Below, in pieces: positions 8,901 to 17,217 of a DNA stretch of 25,024 nt; positions within the stretch are counted from its first letter, which is position 1; every line of letters starts with the position of its first letter. Position numbers and translations under genes: made by a program. This DNA is from a virus, in the IMG/VR virus record IMGVR_UViG_3300028196_000081, positions 1 through 25,024 of that record; one strand, written 5' to 3'. The notes under the pieces were generated by a model. It did not search any database. It worked only from the letters and a program-made list of their open reading frames with translations, and was not told where the DNA came from.

Positions 8901-11900
8901 CAGATCCTGCGTTTTTAATCCAACATTCTTGATAATAAGTTGCGTCTTCATCAATTGGAATTAGAGGAACCCCTGATGAATAAGGTGATCCTACGCCTAC
9001 ATTCCCATTTATGTAAATAGAATAACCTCCTGGTGCATTTGCTTCAGTAGCCCAACTAACATTAGTACTGTTAAAATATGATTTTAATTCTTCTTCATCC
9101 CAAGTTGGATCAATCTCAAAAAGAGTTTCGCCTGGAGCATAATGACCTAAAGGATATTCAGATGTTACTCCGTCTTGATATCTTGAGTTTTTCTTTGATA
9201 AGCCACCAGTGAATATAGGATTTGTTTCTGCTTTTCTTGCAAATGCAGAAGATGAATAATTATCCAATTTGTCTGCGTCTAATCCTGAACCTGATCCATC
9301 TACAGTCTTAATTGCTGTTAAAAGTTCGGAAGCAGTTGAATAAACATTTGCTTCTGCATCTGTGGGAGCGTGTGCTGCCTGTGAATGCGTATACGCAGTA
9401 TCGTAGTTAGTTTTATTAGTTGTTGTTAATTGATCTGTAGTCCATACTTGTGCCCAGTCTGTTTGCCATGTGTTACTTTGTTTACTTTTTATGTATAACT
9501 TGTTAGCATGAAAATCCTGGAAGCTTGCTGTAGCCCAGCTAGTTGAATCCCAATATTTAATAGTAAGTAATCCATCTGATGCTCCTGTTGGTTCATCGTC
9601 AGCCTCACTTACATCCCATATATAAACACCTGAGGTAGTAATAGTGTCTAAGTCGTCTGAATATCTTGTATGTGTTCTTAGGTATCTACCATCGTGATTA
9701 TGTGTACTTGGTGGAAACGTACTAGGCTTATTAAGTATAAAAGCATCACTAGTAGTGGTAGTTTCAGTCCAATCCGCTTGTACGTTTGCTTCAGCATCCG
9801 TAGGTGCGAAGGAAGTTGGTAATCCAGATATGTCTACACCATCTACTGTTCCTGCTACAGTAATACTTCCAGTAACATCTAACGAGTCACTAATTTTTAC
9901 ACTACCAGAACCAGACAAAAAATCAAGTTGTATATCTGCAGCAGTTTCTATTCTTCCATTTGTATGAAGTTTTATTGCATCAGCATCATTAGTACCATGG
10001 ATACTTACATAATCACCATAACCATTATCATCTGATGGTACTAAGTGTAACACACCTTCGTTTCGTTCGTCTGGACTAGAACTCTCAGATGTTTCATGCA
10101 TTATAAATCCAGGGTCATTACTATTTGTACCTGCGTTGAAATATATATATGATTTATCTGTTGATGTATCTTCAAATGTGTCTGCTAAACTCGCTGTACC
10201 GTTCTCAGTATATATATCTATTCTAGGGTTATTTGCAGTCTCTCCAACATATAAATGATCAAAATGTCCTTCAGCCCACTTACTTGCGTTTGAACCTATA
10301 TCATAACTAGAGTCAGCGTTAGGTAATAAATCTCCTGTTAAAGAACCTCCACCAATAGGTAAGTATAATCCAGTGTGATCAGTAGGTATTTCATCTGTAT
10401 ATGCTATTTGTTTTGCAGTACCCCAATTTGTATCTGCTTGGTCGGCTTGGTAATGTAGTATTCTAAAAGTGTTCTTATCAAAAGCCAAAGCATTTGCGTC
10501 ACCACCTGTCGAATCGGTATATGAGTTTAAAACTAATAAATCTTGATAATCACTAGTATTTGAACCACCTTCTATTTGACCTTTATCTGCAAAATAAATA
10601 CGGAAATCATCATTATAAGTTAAATCTTCTGGAGCAATATCTCTATCATCTACTGCATTTAAGTTATTGAATGATGTAGGTATGTTAGGTTTATTTAAAA
10701 TCTGAGCATCACCACTTGTGGCGTTCCAGTCTGACTGTACATTTTGTTCAGCGTTCGTTGGAGCAAAAGTAGTTGGTAATGCAGATATATCTACTCCATC
10801 AACTGTAGCGTTTGCCGCCATTACAATATTACCTGCAAAAGTTGCAGAATCATCGCTGCCATCTAGTATTAGAGTTTCAGAACCGTCATTTGGCATTATT
10901 TTAAATAGAGTCCCTACTGTTAACAATCTTGTATACTTAGTTTCATCGGCTATTCTTATTTCGCCTATAGCATCAGTACTTGTAAAAGTTGCAATTAGGT
11001 TTGTACCGGAAGAATTAAAATCTGAAGTTCCGTTTATATCTAAAGACGTTGCTTGAACTGTGCCTGCAAAAGCGGCGTTTTGATCATTATCTAATCTTAA
11101 CGCTAAAGTTGGTGAGTTAGCGTCTCCTGAGTCTGTATAAAACTCCAAATAACCATCAGCTGTATTTCCAGTAGTATCGGTACCACCTTTTATAGCGGCT
11201 CTAGTTGTTTTATTGTAGTTACTACCATCGTAGTAATTGTCTGTAAAAGTTATTATAGAACCTTTTTGGTCTGTGTTAGATGTCCAACTGTTGTATAAAT
11301 CTAAATGAGCGTTTGCAGCGGTTATATTCCCTGATACATGAGTAGATACTTTTGTTGAGGTTATCGCACCAGAACTTATTGTTCCAATATTTTTTAAGTT
11401 TCTACTTAAATCTATAAACTGAGTTTTACCACCGTCACCTATGTATAAACCATTTTGACTAGCTGTACCACTATCGGTTCTAAACTGAAACTCTACTCTA
11501 TTAGACCAAGCTGTATTGTTCTCGGGAAAACCATAAGCAATAAAACCACCTTCAGCTGACATAACAACCTGCTCAGCTGATAAGTTTACATTAGTTTTTA
11601 TAACACTAGTAGTATCACCTGCTCTCAGCCACACTGTATCATCAGCACCTAATGCAACACCTCTGTATTCACTTATTCTTGAAAGTATTGTGGTTTCTGC
11701 ACCATTAAGATCAACTTTTAATAAAGGTACTTCTGTTGCGTATTCACCTGTATCACCAGATGGTTCGTAGTCAAATAGTATGTAACCATTTGCTGTTCCA
11801 AAGGTCATTTTACTATTTATAGTTGTAGTAGGTAGAGTTACAGAACCATTTATGTTAGGATTTTCTAAATTTAAAGTTGTATTAGCACCACCCAGCGTAA

Positions 11901-12150
11901 GTGTTACCGAACTACTACCGTGGCCTTTTATAGCGCCTGATTGTTCGAATATAATATCAACGTTATTAACACCATCTCCTATATAAATATCAGAAGAACC
12001 GTCACCTAATAAAACATCACCAACAGCATTGGTTAATACTAAATTGTTTCCATCTTGATTTATTTTACCTGCATTTAATCCAGCTGCTGTTTTAAACTGC
12101 AAGTGACCCGAGTCGTCTATTACTATGTTATTTAAAAATGGTATTGACAT
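5908..12150 (-). CDS. Giant tail fibre with C-terminal S74 self-cleaving chaperone domain
   Basis: This 2080-residue protein is the largest in the window and is probably the main receptor-binding fibre. The N-terminus (FLNNIVIDDSGHLQF, then glycine-rich repeats on TLGGANTTLNLENPNI) resembles a virion-attachment and shaft region. The middle contains repeated modules: three copies of VDGVDIS...LPT.FAPT.AE.NVQ.DW...ILNKP, two of IPSGN.IIDWTTDQGTTNIH, and two DGSGSG.DAD segments of the kind seen in other fibres. The last 88 residues are a peptidase S74/intramolecular chaperone domain: SDAKLKENV with the predicted Ser-Lys dyad S1994 and K1999, GVIAQEIQKVAPELV, VAYGNL, and a final coiled coil. In this family the C-terminal piece trimerises the fibre and then cleaves itself off, here before S1994. 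The start at 12150 lies 10 nt after the previous stop. Confidence 0.88.
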   Translation of the reverse strand: MSIPFLNNIVIDDSGHLQFKTAAGLNAGKINQDGNNLVLTNAVGDVLLGDGSSDIYIGDGVNNVDIIFEQSGAIKGHGSSSVTLTLGGANTTLNLENPNINGSVTLPTTTINSKMTFGTANGYILFDYEPSGDTGEYATEVPLLKVDLNGAETTILSRISEYRGVALGADDTVWLRAGDTTSVIKTNVNLSAEQVVMSAEGGFIAYGFPENNTAWSNRVEFQFRTDSGTASQNGLYIGDGGKTQFIDLSRNLKNIGTISSGAITSTKVSTHVSGNITAANAHLDLYNSWTSNTDQKGSIITFTDNYYDGSNYNKTTRAAIKGGTDTTGNTADGYLEFYTDSGDANSPTLALRLDNDQNAAFAGTVQATSLDINGTSDFNSSGTNLIATFTSTDAIGEIRIADETKYTRLLTVGTLFKIMPNDGSETLILDGSDDSATFAGNIVMAANATVDGVDISALPTTFAPTNAEQNVQSDWNATSGDAQILNKPNIPTSFNNLNAVDDRDIAPEDLTYNDDFRIYFADKGQIEGGSNTSDYQDLLVLNSYTDSTGGDANALAFDKNTFRILHYQADQADTNWGTAKQIAYTDEIPTDHTGLYLPIGGGSLTGDLLPNADSSYDIGSNASKWAEGHFDHLYVGETANNPRIDIYTENGTASLADTFEDTSTDKSYIYFNAGTNSNDPGFIMHETSESSSPDERNEGVLHLVPSDDNGYGDYVSIHGTNDADAIKLHTNGRIETAADIQLDFLSGSGSVKISDSLDVTGSITVAGTVDGVDISGLPTSFAPTDAEANVQADWTETTTTSDAFILNKPSTFPPSTHNHDGRYLRTHTRYSDDLDTITTSGVYIWDVSEADDEPTGASDGLLTIKYWDSTSWATASFQDFHANKLYIKSKQSNTWQTDWAQVWTTDQLTTTNKTNYDTAYTHSQAAHAPTDAEANVYSTASELLTAIKTVDGSGSGLDADKLDNYSSSAFARKAETNPIFTGGLSKKNSRYQDGVTSEYPLGHYAPGETLFEIDPTWDEEELKSYFNSTNVSWATEANAPGGYSIYINGNVGVGSPYSSGVPLIPIDEDATYYQECWIKNAGSGQTHYMGSADLEADRTAPDSGLGNPGSYGYWVMSNQNPTTTWTKVSGYITGHHASNTGAFETNATYFSPLALFNWGAGTGTRACYISGWKIIRVDKVGDRIFQDDVQVKGKLEIHTLDTNTSSATALVMNSNEVEKRDLGSLAFSNATIPSGNSIIDWTTDQGTTNIHSGNYTDTNTNQLTTFQVEDGDGTEVTISHGKEWKFLEGQGINVNWTDTNSGADADPYDLQFALKANGVRANELNVSGDGTAGQYLASDADGSFSWVTPPTIPSGNAIIDWTTDQGTTNIHSGNYTDTNTWNANSLNVAGYVAAPGAVANKVWKTDASGNPAWRDDSNDTDFVSKANGGQFDDFITIKEDTNGGTTTGKSFLTLHNENSDIAQQQSFIDFKFTDTNANYTPQVRIGAQVGPDANADNIDKEGAGSFVVYTSPVGNNNAGGSTGLAEQFRVSHNGTSTFGGNIVMAANATVDGVDISALPTTFAPTNAEQNVQSDWNATSGDALILNKPSIPAASGKGGNFDYVQSNLPSSDSTYRGNFGAGVWAYSGYSTGSDRPFTYDATLQVMPTANLGFEISTGWHSTGEGKIKIRALRDCCEGWGSYYDVWTSANFTPSSFISATSADTASELITFSKGISSDGDAKFYNWRALDNTSTSTDFCHRIARITGTQSTRFVIEIAGRQSSYSDNSYPAFGKIVGQLNNDNNYDITFYNFTIGTTVEAVLEVGQLDVNTTQTDIYIRHGQYAELTATAHISDGTITTYSNDSGSTSTPVGYVQSSEVEVWNSSNDGSGSGMDADYVDGLHASSFIRSDADDTASGTYTFTGSAKFALDSTFANSEVRLPATTNQNPTMMFYRPTGAAATSYPWRFQAGGGGTNSSFYIGTGSAANNGSETISNKITISSVGDLTAAGDVIAYSDAKLKENVKTLDGSKVLQMRGVSFDRKDTGESSSGVIAQEIQKVAPELVSDNDGTLGVAYGNLTGYLIEAIKDLKAEVEQLKKQIK
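6169..6171 (-). other. Predicted S74 self-cleavage serine codon (S1994)
   Basis: This codon encodes the serine of YSDAKLKENV, the conserved start of the intramolecular chaperone. In endosialidase and related fibres cleavage occurs just before this serine, with the lysine two residues after the leucine or directly following it (here K1999) assisting. The released piece would be 87 residues. The position is inferred from family alignment by eye. Confidence 0.6.
7378..7536 (-). repeat. Fibre module repeat, copy A (VDGVDIS...ILNKP)
   Basis: A 159-bp unit encoding GGNIVMAANATVDGVDIS through ILNKPSIP. It has exactly the same length as copy C at 10678-10836 and nearly the same protein, but many third-base differences. 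Confidence 0.8.
8013..8100 (-). repeat. Fibre repeat IIDWTTDQGTTNIH, copy 1
   Basis: This encodes IPSGNAIIDWTTDQG and TTNIHSGNYTDTNT. It matches the copy at 8373-8460 exactly 360 bp away, including a stretch of over 20 identical bases around the DWTTDQG codons. Confidence 0.8.
8373..8460 (-). repeat. Fibre repeat IIDWTTDQGTTNIH, copy 2
   Basis: Second copy of the module at 8013-8100. It encodes IPSGNSIIDWTTDQG and TTNIHSGNYTDTNT, with a few synonymous changes and one Ala-to-Ser difference. Confidence 0.8.
9724..9865 (-). repeat. Fibre module repeat, copy B (diverged)
   Basis: The most diverged copy of the module: VDGVDISGLPTSFAPTDAEA, NVQADWTETTTTSDAF and ILNKPSTFPP. Boundaries are approximate because the upstream part does not match copies A and C. 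Confidence 0.7.
10678..10836 (-). repeat. Fibre module repeat, copy C
   Basis: A 159-bp unit encoding AGNIVMAANATVDGVDIS through ILNKPNIP. It is nearly identical to copy A at the protein level. Confidence 0.8.
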
Positions 12151-12160
12151 GCTTTATATT

Positions 12161-14701
12161 TTAAATTCTTCCTGATATTCGTTTTCTACTTACACTAAGT
12201 TCAATTCCTTTAGATCCTTTCATTTTTAATTTAGGTGGAGATGGAAAAATAATTTTTAAATCTTTTATATAACCTATTTCCTCTTGGTTGTCACTGTCCC
12301 AGCTGTACCCTGTAATTAAAGTGTAGCCATATTTTTGCGCGGCTACAGTTAATGTTTTTTGTTGCCAAACACCAACAGCGCTATCAAACCTTACTTCGTC
12401 CTTAAACCCATTTAACATACTTTTCTTAACATCAGTATCCGAACTTGTACCATAAGATGTTTGAGATGTATAAGCTGTTTGGTATCTACCCAAAGCATTG
12501 TTAGTATGAGGTTTTGCGCATAAGTAAGGATAACTCCAGGAACCACCATTTTCCCCTTTAAACTCACCTTTTATGGTTACAGCTGTATTGGCTGGTACAT
12601 AGACTACCTCTTGGCCAACCAGATAATACTCTGATCTTAAATTAACAACACTCCACACGTTACCACCATCATAATTAAATTTTAAATTGTAAGAGTTCTC
12701 AACAACAGCATTTAAGCTCTCTTCAAAACACCAGTCTTGATATTGAGACATCATCCAATGACCACCACCTCTATAACTACTAGCTCTACTATCACCACCA
12801 CCGTTTCCAAAGTAATCATTACTGTCTATTACACCAAAAGTATTTGTGTAACCAGCATATACGCCTGGGACTTGTTTGTACCATTTATTTTGTATATATG
12901 AGTCTTGAAACACAGCATCTCCTCCACCTGCACCAATGTAAGGTATATTCCTGAAACCATCTATGTGAAATCTTTTAAATGTTGAGTTAGGTGCTTGATA
13001 GTACATATACATTGGTCTTTGCTCGTGATTTAACAGTATAACGTTATGTATAGGGTTCATTTCTCTATTGTGATGCATCATCATACCGTAATCGTCAGAT
13101 CTAGTAAAGTATAAGTAAGCCCATTCGTTTGCCTCATACATACCATCATTATGTAAACTATTATAAGAATTACGAGTAATGTAGTTATTGACATATTGTA
13201 TATCATGGTGTGAAGACCATTGAAATGCACCTCTTTGACCAGAGTAAATGGATAAACAGTTTCTATGTACAAAACTATGTGGGTGTCTAGTACTCAAGCC
13301 ACCATAAGTAGGGTTGTTATTTGTGTTTAGTGCAACACAATTTTCATACTTACTTTGACAATCATATCTAGAATCTGTGGAATATTCGTTATCTCTATAT
13401 CTACTATTGTAACCAGCTACAAAACATGGTGGTTGGTAATAAGTGTTGTTAGTGTTACCGCCCATGCGGTTCCATATTACATCTTTTAACACTATTTCTC
13501 TAGTACTAGCTCGACTGTAATCAGTCCAATACTCTACATAAGTAAAAGCTCTTACGTCAGTATCAATAGCGTTTATCTCTATTGATCTATTTACTCTCTG
13601 TACCAAACTACCAACATTTCTCACATTTGCTATAGCTGGACTAACTGTTAGTGTGTTACCGCTTTTAGCTGTTACCGAATATTCACTATTATAATCCCAA
13701 CCTGTATCAATATCATTGTTAACATCAATATTGATAGTATCTCCAACACTTATATCTGCTGCATTGTTAATAGTCACAGTAGTATCATTGACAGCTGCGG
13801 AGCTAGTAAGCACAGCTGCGTTTTTTCTAACAGAATGACCTGATAAATGTTTTTTATCTAAACCTGTTTCATAAACCTCTGTACCACTAGCAATAGTTCC
13901 AGATATATTTGAGTTTAAGGTTAAGGTTTTTGTTTCATTATTTATAGCCGTTATTGTTCTAACATTTCTGTTGCTACCAGTTCCAAATATAATAACGTAG
14001 CCTACTCTGAATATATTACTATAATCAACAACTAAAGATGAGCCTATAGCAGAAGAGACTATAGCTTTTGGCCCTACGAATTTTTTTATGTATATTCTAT
14101 TATTTGAAGTATCAACATCGTGAACCCAACAACCTTCGTCTGATCTAACTCTATAATCACCTTGACCAGAATTGTATATAGCCACCCAATCACCAGCAGC
14201 AAACTCAGTTGCGTCAGAAACCACTAAAGTAGAATCTTCTACGTTGGCAACAGTAGTTAAAGTGGTAGTTGTTGCGCTATCGTCACCTATAAACTTCCAT
14301 GAGGAATATGTTGTGTTTTCTATCCATATTCCGTGTTGATCTGAATTTGATCCTTCAAATTCTAAAACTATATTATTTCCTGTAGCAGATAACAAAGCAC
14401 CAGATGAGGTGCCACCTTCAGTAAAATCTTGTGCAGACACACCATTAGTTTTAGAGTAATCAGTAGATCCATTACCCTGCACAGTAACTCTTCCGTTTAT
14501 TCTTATTTTCCCTCCAGTATCAAAATGCAAACATCCCCTAACAAGAATATCTCCAAAACCAACGCCTGCTCTTTGGTCAGAATTAACAGTGACTTTATGC
14601 CCCTGTGATATTGTAAATATGTCTCCGTCAGCTGGAGTTGAACCTCCCCATGTAGATGAACTAGCCCAATTTCCAGATTGACTACTAGTTAAATTCGCCA
14701 T
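12161..14701 (-). CDS. Large virion beta-helix protein with G8-like N-terminus
   Basis: This 846-residue protein has the N-terminal pattern GNWASSSTWGGSTPADGDIF followed by TISQGHKVTVNSD and HFDTGGKIRINGRVTVQGNG (about residues 10-75). It resembles G8 domains (WxxxxTWGGxxPxxGDxVxI...VxVD) that precede right-handed beta-helices in surface and carbohydrate-binding proteins. The middle contains many Asn/His/Tyr-rich turns typical of a parallel beta-helix, so it may bind or degrade a host polysaccharide. The C-terminus ends in a basic stretch (KMKGSKGIELSVSRKRISGRI). There is no signal peptide. It overlaps the upstream 62-residue gene by 17 nt and lies among fibre genes, which supports a virion role. 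Enzymatic activity cannot be shown from motifs alone; a purely structural adhesin is the alternative. Confidence 0.72.
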   Translation of the reverse strand: MANLTSSQSGNWASSSTWGGSTPADGDIFTISQGHKVTVNSDQRAGVGFGDILVRGCLHFDTGGKIRINGRVTVQGNGSTDYSKTNGVSAQDFTEGGTSSGALLSATGNNIVLEFEGSNSDQHGIWIENTTYSSWKFIGDDSATTTTLTTVANVEDSTLVVSDATEFAAGDWVAIYNSGQGDYRVRSDEGCWVHDVDTSNNRIYIKKFVGPKAIVSSAIGSSLVVDYSNIFRVGYVIIFGTGSNRNVRTITAINNETKTLTLNSNISGTIASGTEVYETGLDKKHLSGHSVRKNAAVLTSSAAVNDTTVTINNAADISVGDTINIDVNNDIDTGWDYNSEYSVTAKSGNTLTVSPAIANVRNVGSLVQRVNRSIEINAIDTDVRAFTYVEYWTDYSRASTREIVLKDVIWNRMGGNTNNTYYQPPCFVAGYNSRYRDNEYSTDSRYDCQSKYENCVALNTNNNPTYGGLSTRHPHSFVHRNCLSIYSGQRGAFQWSSHHDIQYVNNYITRNSYNSLHNDGMYEANEWAYLYFTRSDDYGMMMHHNREMNPIHNVILLNHEQRPMYMYYQAPNSTFKRFHIDGFRNIPYIGAGGGDAVFQDSYIQNKWYKQVPGVYAGYTNTFGVIDSNDYFGNGGGDSRASSYRGGGHWMMSQYQDWCFEESLNAVVENSYNLKFNYDGGNVWSVVNLRSEYYLVGQEVVYVPANTAVTIKGEFKGENGGSWSYPYLCAKPHTNNALGRYQTAYTSQTSYGTSSDTDVKKSMLNGFKDEVRFDSAVGVWQQKTLTVAAQKYGYTLITGYSWDSDNQEEIGYIKDLKIIFPSPPKLKMKGSKGIELSVSRKRISGRI

Positions 14702-14873
14702 CTAAAGTCTGTTGTATTTCTGCTAAATAGGTTGTGTCAAGAGAAAGTTCTAAAACTAAATCATCATCTGTATCTATTGTAGCATTGTTATTAACAACAA
14801 CCGAGCTCTCGGGAATATCACTACTTACTTCGAGCGTTTTCTCGATTTTGTTATACTTTAATTTAATTATCAT
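14685..14873 (-). CDS. Small acidic protein in the tail-fibre block
   Basis: This 62-residue protein starts MIIKLKYNKIEKTLEVSSDI and has an acidic second half (TIDTDDDLVLELSLDTTYLAEIQQTLDGEF). Alternating hydrophobic residues suggest a small beta-domain. There is no signal peptide, membrane segment or cysteine. Its 17-nt overlap with the 846-residue protein and the AT-rich 15-nt gap to the previous gene make it a real member of the operon. The function is unknown; a fibre connector or assembly helper would be a guess. Confidence 0.6.
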   Translation of the reverse strand: MIIKLKYNKIEKTLEVSSDIPESSVVVNNNATIDTDDDLVLELSLDTTYLAEIQQTLDGEFN

Positions 14874-14888
14874 TTGATTTAATTTATA

Positions 14889-16454
14889 TTAACCTATCTT
14901 ACTCACAAGTACTCTAATTGCATTTGATGCAGGTGCTGCTGCAAATATAATGTTTACAACACCACCAGAAGCTCTCTGAACATCAGCATATACTGTTGAA
15001 CCTGAAGAAACCTCTATTAATTGAATTAAAAAGGAAGTAGAGGCTGTTCCTAATCCATGATTGGACTGTGCTGTTCCTGATGCTCCTGTATTTTTTAATA
15101 TTAATGTCGTTGCTGTTCCATCTCCAATTAAACCAGAGTATTCTCTAGCTGTAATCCTACCATCAACACCAGCAGTTAAATCAACTGAAGTTAAACCTGT
15201 AGTATGACCGTATGTGTCTAGATCAACATCTTGTATAACGCTGAGTCCAGAATTATCTACTGAAGCTTGAGAAGACGTATCGTCGTGAGTTATACTTATT
15301 GTTGTGTTTCCTGATTGGTTTGCTGTAAATGTTCCAGAACCTCCTAAAGCACCAGTTCCTTGAACAGTAAGTGTTCCATTGTTTACTGTAGGTAAGTTGC
15401 TGGTTAAAGCTACCGTTCCTGTACTGTCTGGAAGTGTAATTGTTCTGTCAGCTGTTACGGTTCCTGCTAATAAAGTAACTTCAAAATCATCTGCGGCATT
15501 CCCTTCAAAAACAACACCATTTGTTGTTGATATAGTCTCTACATTATTTGTTGTAACAGTTCCTGTAACCTGTAAGTCTCCAGGAATAATAACTGTTGTT
15601 GTTGAAGCACCCATTGTAAGGTTGTTTGCTCCAACTGTATCAAAAATTGTGTGAGAAGCTGCTGTTAAGTCTAAATCTGTAAGACCAACTAATGCAGTTA
15701 TTGTACCTCCTAAAGAAACATCTGTACTTCCTATTACAATTCCATCATGAAATAAATGTACATTATCTACAGATCCATTTACATAGTGTTCTGAGTTAAT
15801 AGAATCGTCTGCTATCTTAGTTCCGTCTACTGAATCTGCAGCTAAGTGAGCTAAATCGATACTTCCGTCTGTATAATGCTCTGAATTAATAGCATTATCC
15901 ACTATTTTAGTCCCGTCAACACTATCTGCCGCTAAGTGAGCTAAGTCAATACTTCCATTTACATAGTGCTCAGAGTCTATTGAATCATTAGCTATTTTGG
16001 TTCCATCTACTGCATCAGCAGCGATTTGACTAGATCCAACACCAGAGTCTTTAATTTTTAACACATCACTAACAATAGTAAGTGTTGAATTGTCGTCGTT
16101 AACATTTATAACTCCAGCATTGTATGTTAAACCTTCTCCAGCAACAGTAGATGCTAAACCTAAAGTAACGTTAAATGCTCCAGAGTCTGTTGAGTTAGAT
16201 CCAGCTTCAACCTCTAAACCTTCTCCAGCTCCAACAGTTACTGATGAAATATCTCCAGAACCGTCTAATGTAATCCAGTAATTACTTGATGCTCCATTGT
16301 GAAACTTAATAGCGTTGTCAGTAGAGTTATATATTACCCTACCTTCATAATCTGCACCTGATAGTGTAGGGTCTGAAGCTACAACCTGCAGTTTTGCGTT
16401 ATTTAGCTGTAGGTTCTCTAATGAAATGTTGTTTAAAAATTTAATATCTGCCAT
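14889..16454 (-). CDS. Tail-fibre protein with three 30-residue repeats
   Basis: This 521-residue Gly/Ser/Thr/Asp-rich protein begins MADIKFLNNISLENLQLNNA, much like other marine phage fibres. Residues 145-234 are three exact-length 30-residue repeats with consensus AADSVDGTKI.D.SI.SEHY followed by VNGSIDLAHL, a pattern widespread in cyanophage and pelagiphage fibres and likely to form a beta-structured shaft. The middle has TLPDSTGTVALTSNL, a common fibre motif. The C-terminus (HGLGTASTSFLIQLIEVSSG and RVLVSKIG at the end) resembles the fibre-tip beta-sandwich seen in related proteins. It starts 6 nt after the previous stop. It is probably a virion adhesin subunit; the receptor is unknown. 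Confidence 0.82.
   Translation of the reverse strand: MADIKFLNNISLENLQLNNAKLQVVASDPTLSGADYEGRVIYNSTDNAIKFHNGASSNYWITLDGSGDISSVTVGAGEGLEVEAGSNSTDSGAFNVTLGLASTVAGEGLTYNAGVINVNDDNSTLTIVSDVLKIKDSGVGSSQIAADAVDGTKIANDSIDSEHYVNGSIDLAHLAADSVDGTKIVDNAINSEHYTDGSIDLAHLAADSVDGTKIADDSINSEHYVNGSVDNVHLFHDGIVIGSTDVSLGGTITALVGLTDLDLTAASHTIFDTVGANNLTMGASTTTVIIPGDLQVTGTVTTNNVETISTTNGVVFEGNAADDFEVTLLAGTVTADRTITLPDSTGTVALTSNLPTVNNGTLTVQGTGALGGSGTFTANQSGNTTISITHDDTSSQASVDNSGLSVIQDVDLDTYGHTTGLTSVDLTAGVDGRITAREYSGLIGDGTATTLILKNTGASGTAQSNHGLGTASTSFLIQLIEVSSGSTVYADVQRASGGVVNIIFAAAPASNAIRVLVSKIG
15753..16022 (-). repeat. Three tandem 90-bp fibre repeats
   Basis: Three consecutive 90-bp units encode residues 145-174, 175-204 and 205-234 of the fibre. 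Each carries DGTKI, SEHY and a terminal HL at the same positions. Units two and three are the most alike at the DNA level. Confidence 0.9.
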
Positions 16455-16460
16455 GGTGTT

Positions 16461-17177
16461 TTAGTTTAAAAATGCTTTACCAGAAAATTGGTTTATAAAT
16501 GTTATTGTTAAATTATCTATGTCTGTATGATAAACGTCTCCTATTACTTGAGTCCCTGCCGAATCAACAACTGTTACTGATGGGAATTTATTTAACCCAT
16601 GATTTATGCTCCAAGATGCCGACGGCGTCGCTTGTGTAAACACAAAATTCTTATCAGTTGCTGCTAGGTAATCATACTGAAGCAAAGATATTAAATAATT
16701 AGACTCGTTTTCTAAGCTTGAGTTACCAAATACATACGTTAAGTTCATCTGAGTTACTCCAGTAAACTTCTGAGAGGCTGTAGACGCAGTAACATTGTAT
16801 ATACCAAATTTAGAAGGATCTCCAGACTTTTGAATTATGATCCTAGACCCAACAAGGTTTGAATAATATGTACTCAAAGATGTTCCTGCAAGATCTTTAT
16901 TTGATACCAACAATAAGCTAATAGATGAAAAGGCAACTTGTGATGATGTTGGAGGATCAAAACTTATTGTCCCATCTACCCTAGAAGTTCCTGACTTTGG
17001 TTGTTCATCATAAATAAAAGATGAATTACCAGATTCTATTAATCCTTTTTTATTAAAAAAAGAGACTATATCTCCTAACTCATAATTTTTTGTGGTAATT
17101 CCCGCTACATCAGTTCCTATAACTTTATCCCTAACGGAAAGTATCTGATCTATAGCGTAAGTATTTATGCTAGCCAT
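16461..17177 (-). CDS. Tail-fibre-like structural protein with DKVIGTD module
   Basis: This 238-residue protein starts MASINTYAIDQILSVRDKVI and continues GTD...TKN, placing DKVIGTD at residues 17-23, exactly as in the 90-residue protein at 19537-19809. The C-terminal 65 residues (FVFTQATPSASWSINHGLNK then FPSVTVVDS and a final SGKAFLN) match a phage fibre-tip pattern often written W.I.H.L...P.VTVVDS.G. It is probably an adhesin or collar component. It is the first gene downstream of a Bacteroidetes -7 box at 17194-17201, 17 nt before its start, so it likely leads the tail-fibre operon. Confidence 0.72.
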   Translation of the reverse strand: MASINTYAIDQILSVRDKVIGTDVAGITTKNYELGDIVSFFNKKGLIESGNSSFIYDEQPKSGTSRVDGTISFDPPTSSQVAFSSISLLLVSNKDLAGTSLSTYYSNLVGSRIIIQKSGDPSKFGIYNVTASTASQKFTGVTQMNLTYVFGNSSLENESNYLISLLQYDYLAATDKNFVFTQATPSASWSINHGLNKFPSVTVVDSAGTQVIGDVYHTDIDNLTITFINQFSGKAFLN

Positions 17178-17193
17178 TAATTTATCTTTTATG

Positions 17194-17201
17194 CAAAGAT
17201 A
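17194..17201 (-). promoter_or_regulatory. Bacteroidetes-type -7 promoter box for the tail-fibre operon
   Basis: The minus-strand sequence TATCTTTG fits TAnnTTTG and lies 17 nt upstream of the 238-residue fibre gene in a 40-nt gap after the holin-like gene. The transcript leader would be very short. No clear -33 TTG is seen. Confidence 0.55.
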
Positions 17202-17217
17202 ATATATTTATGACATG

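Noticed and set aside
10718-11056. 112-residue plus-strand frame inside the giant fibre gene
   Set aside because: It is antisense to the repeat modules, and a similar frame appears at 9755-9967 only because the modules are repeated.
15753-16022. CRISPR-like array
   Set aside because: The repeats are in-frame protein modules without unique spacers, inside an intact fibre gene.
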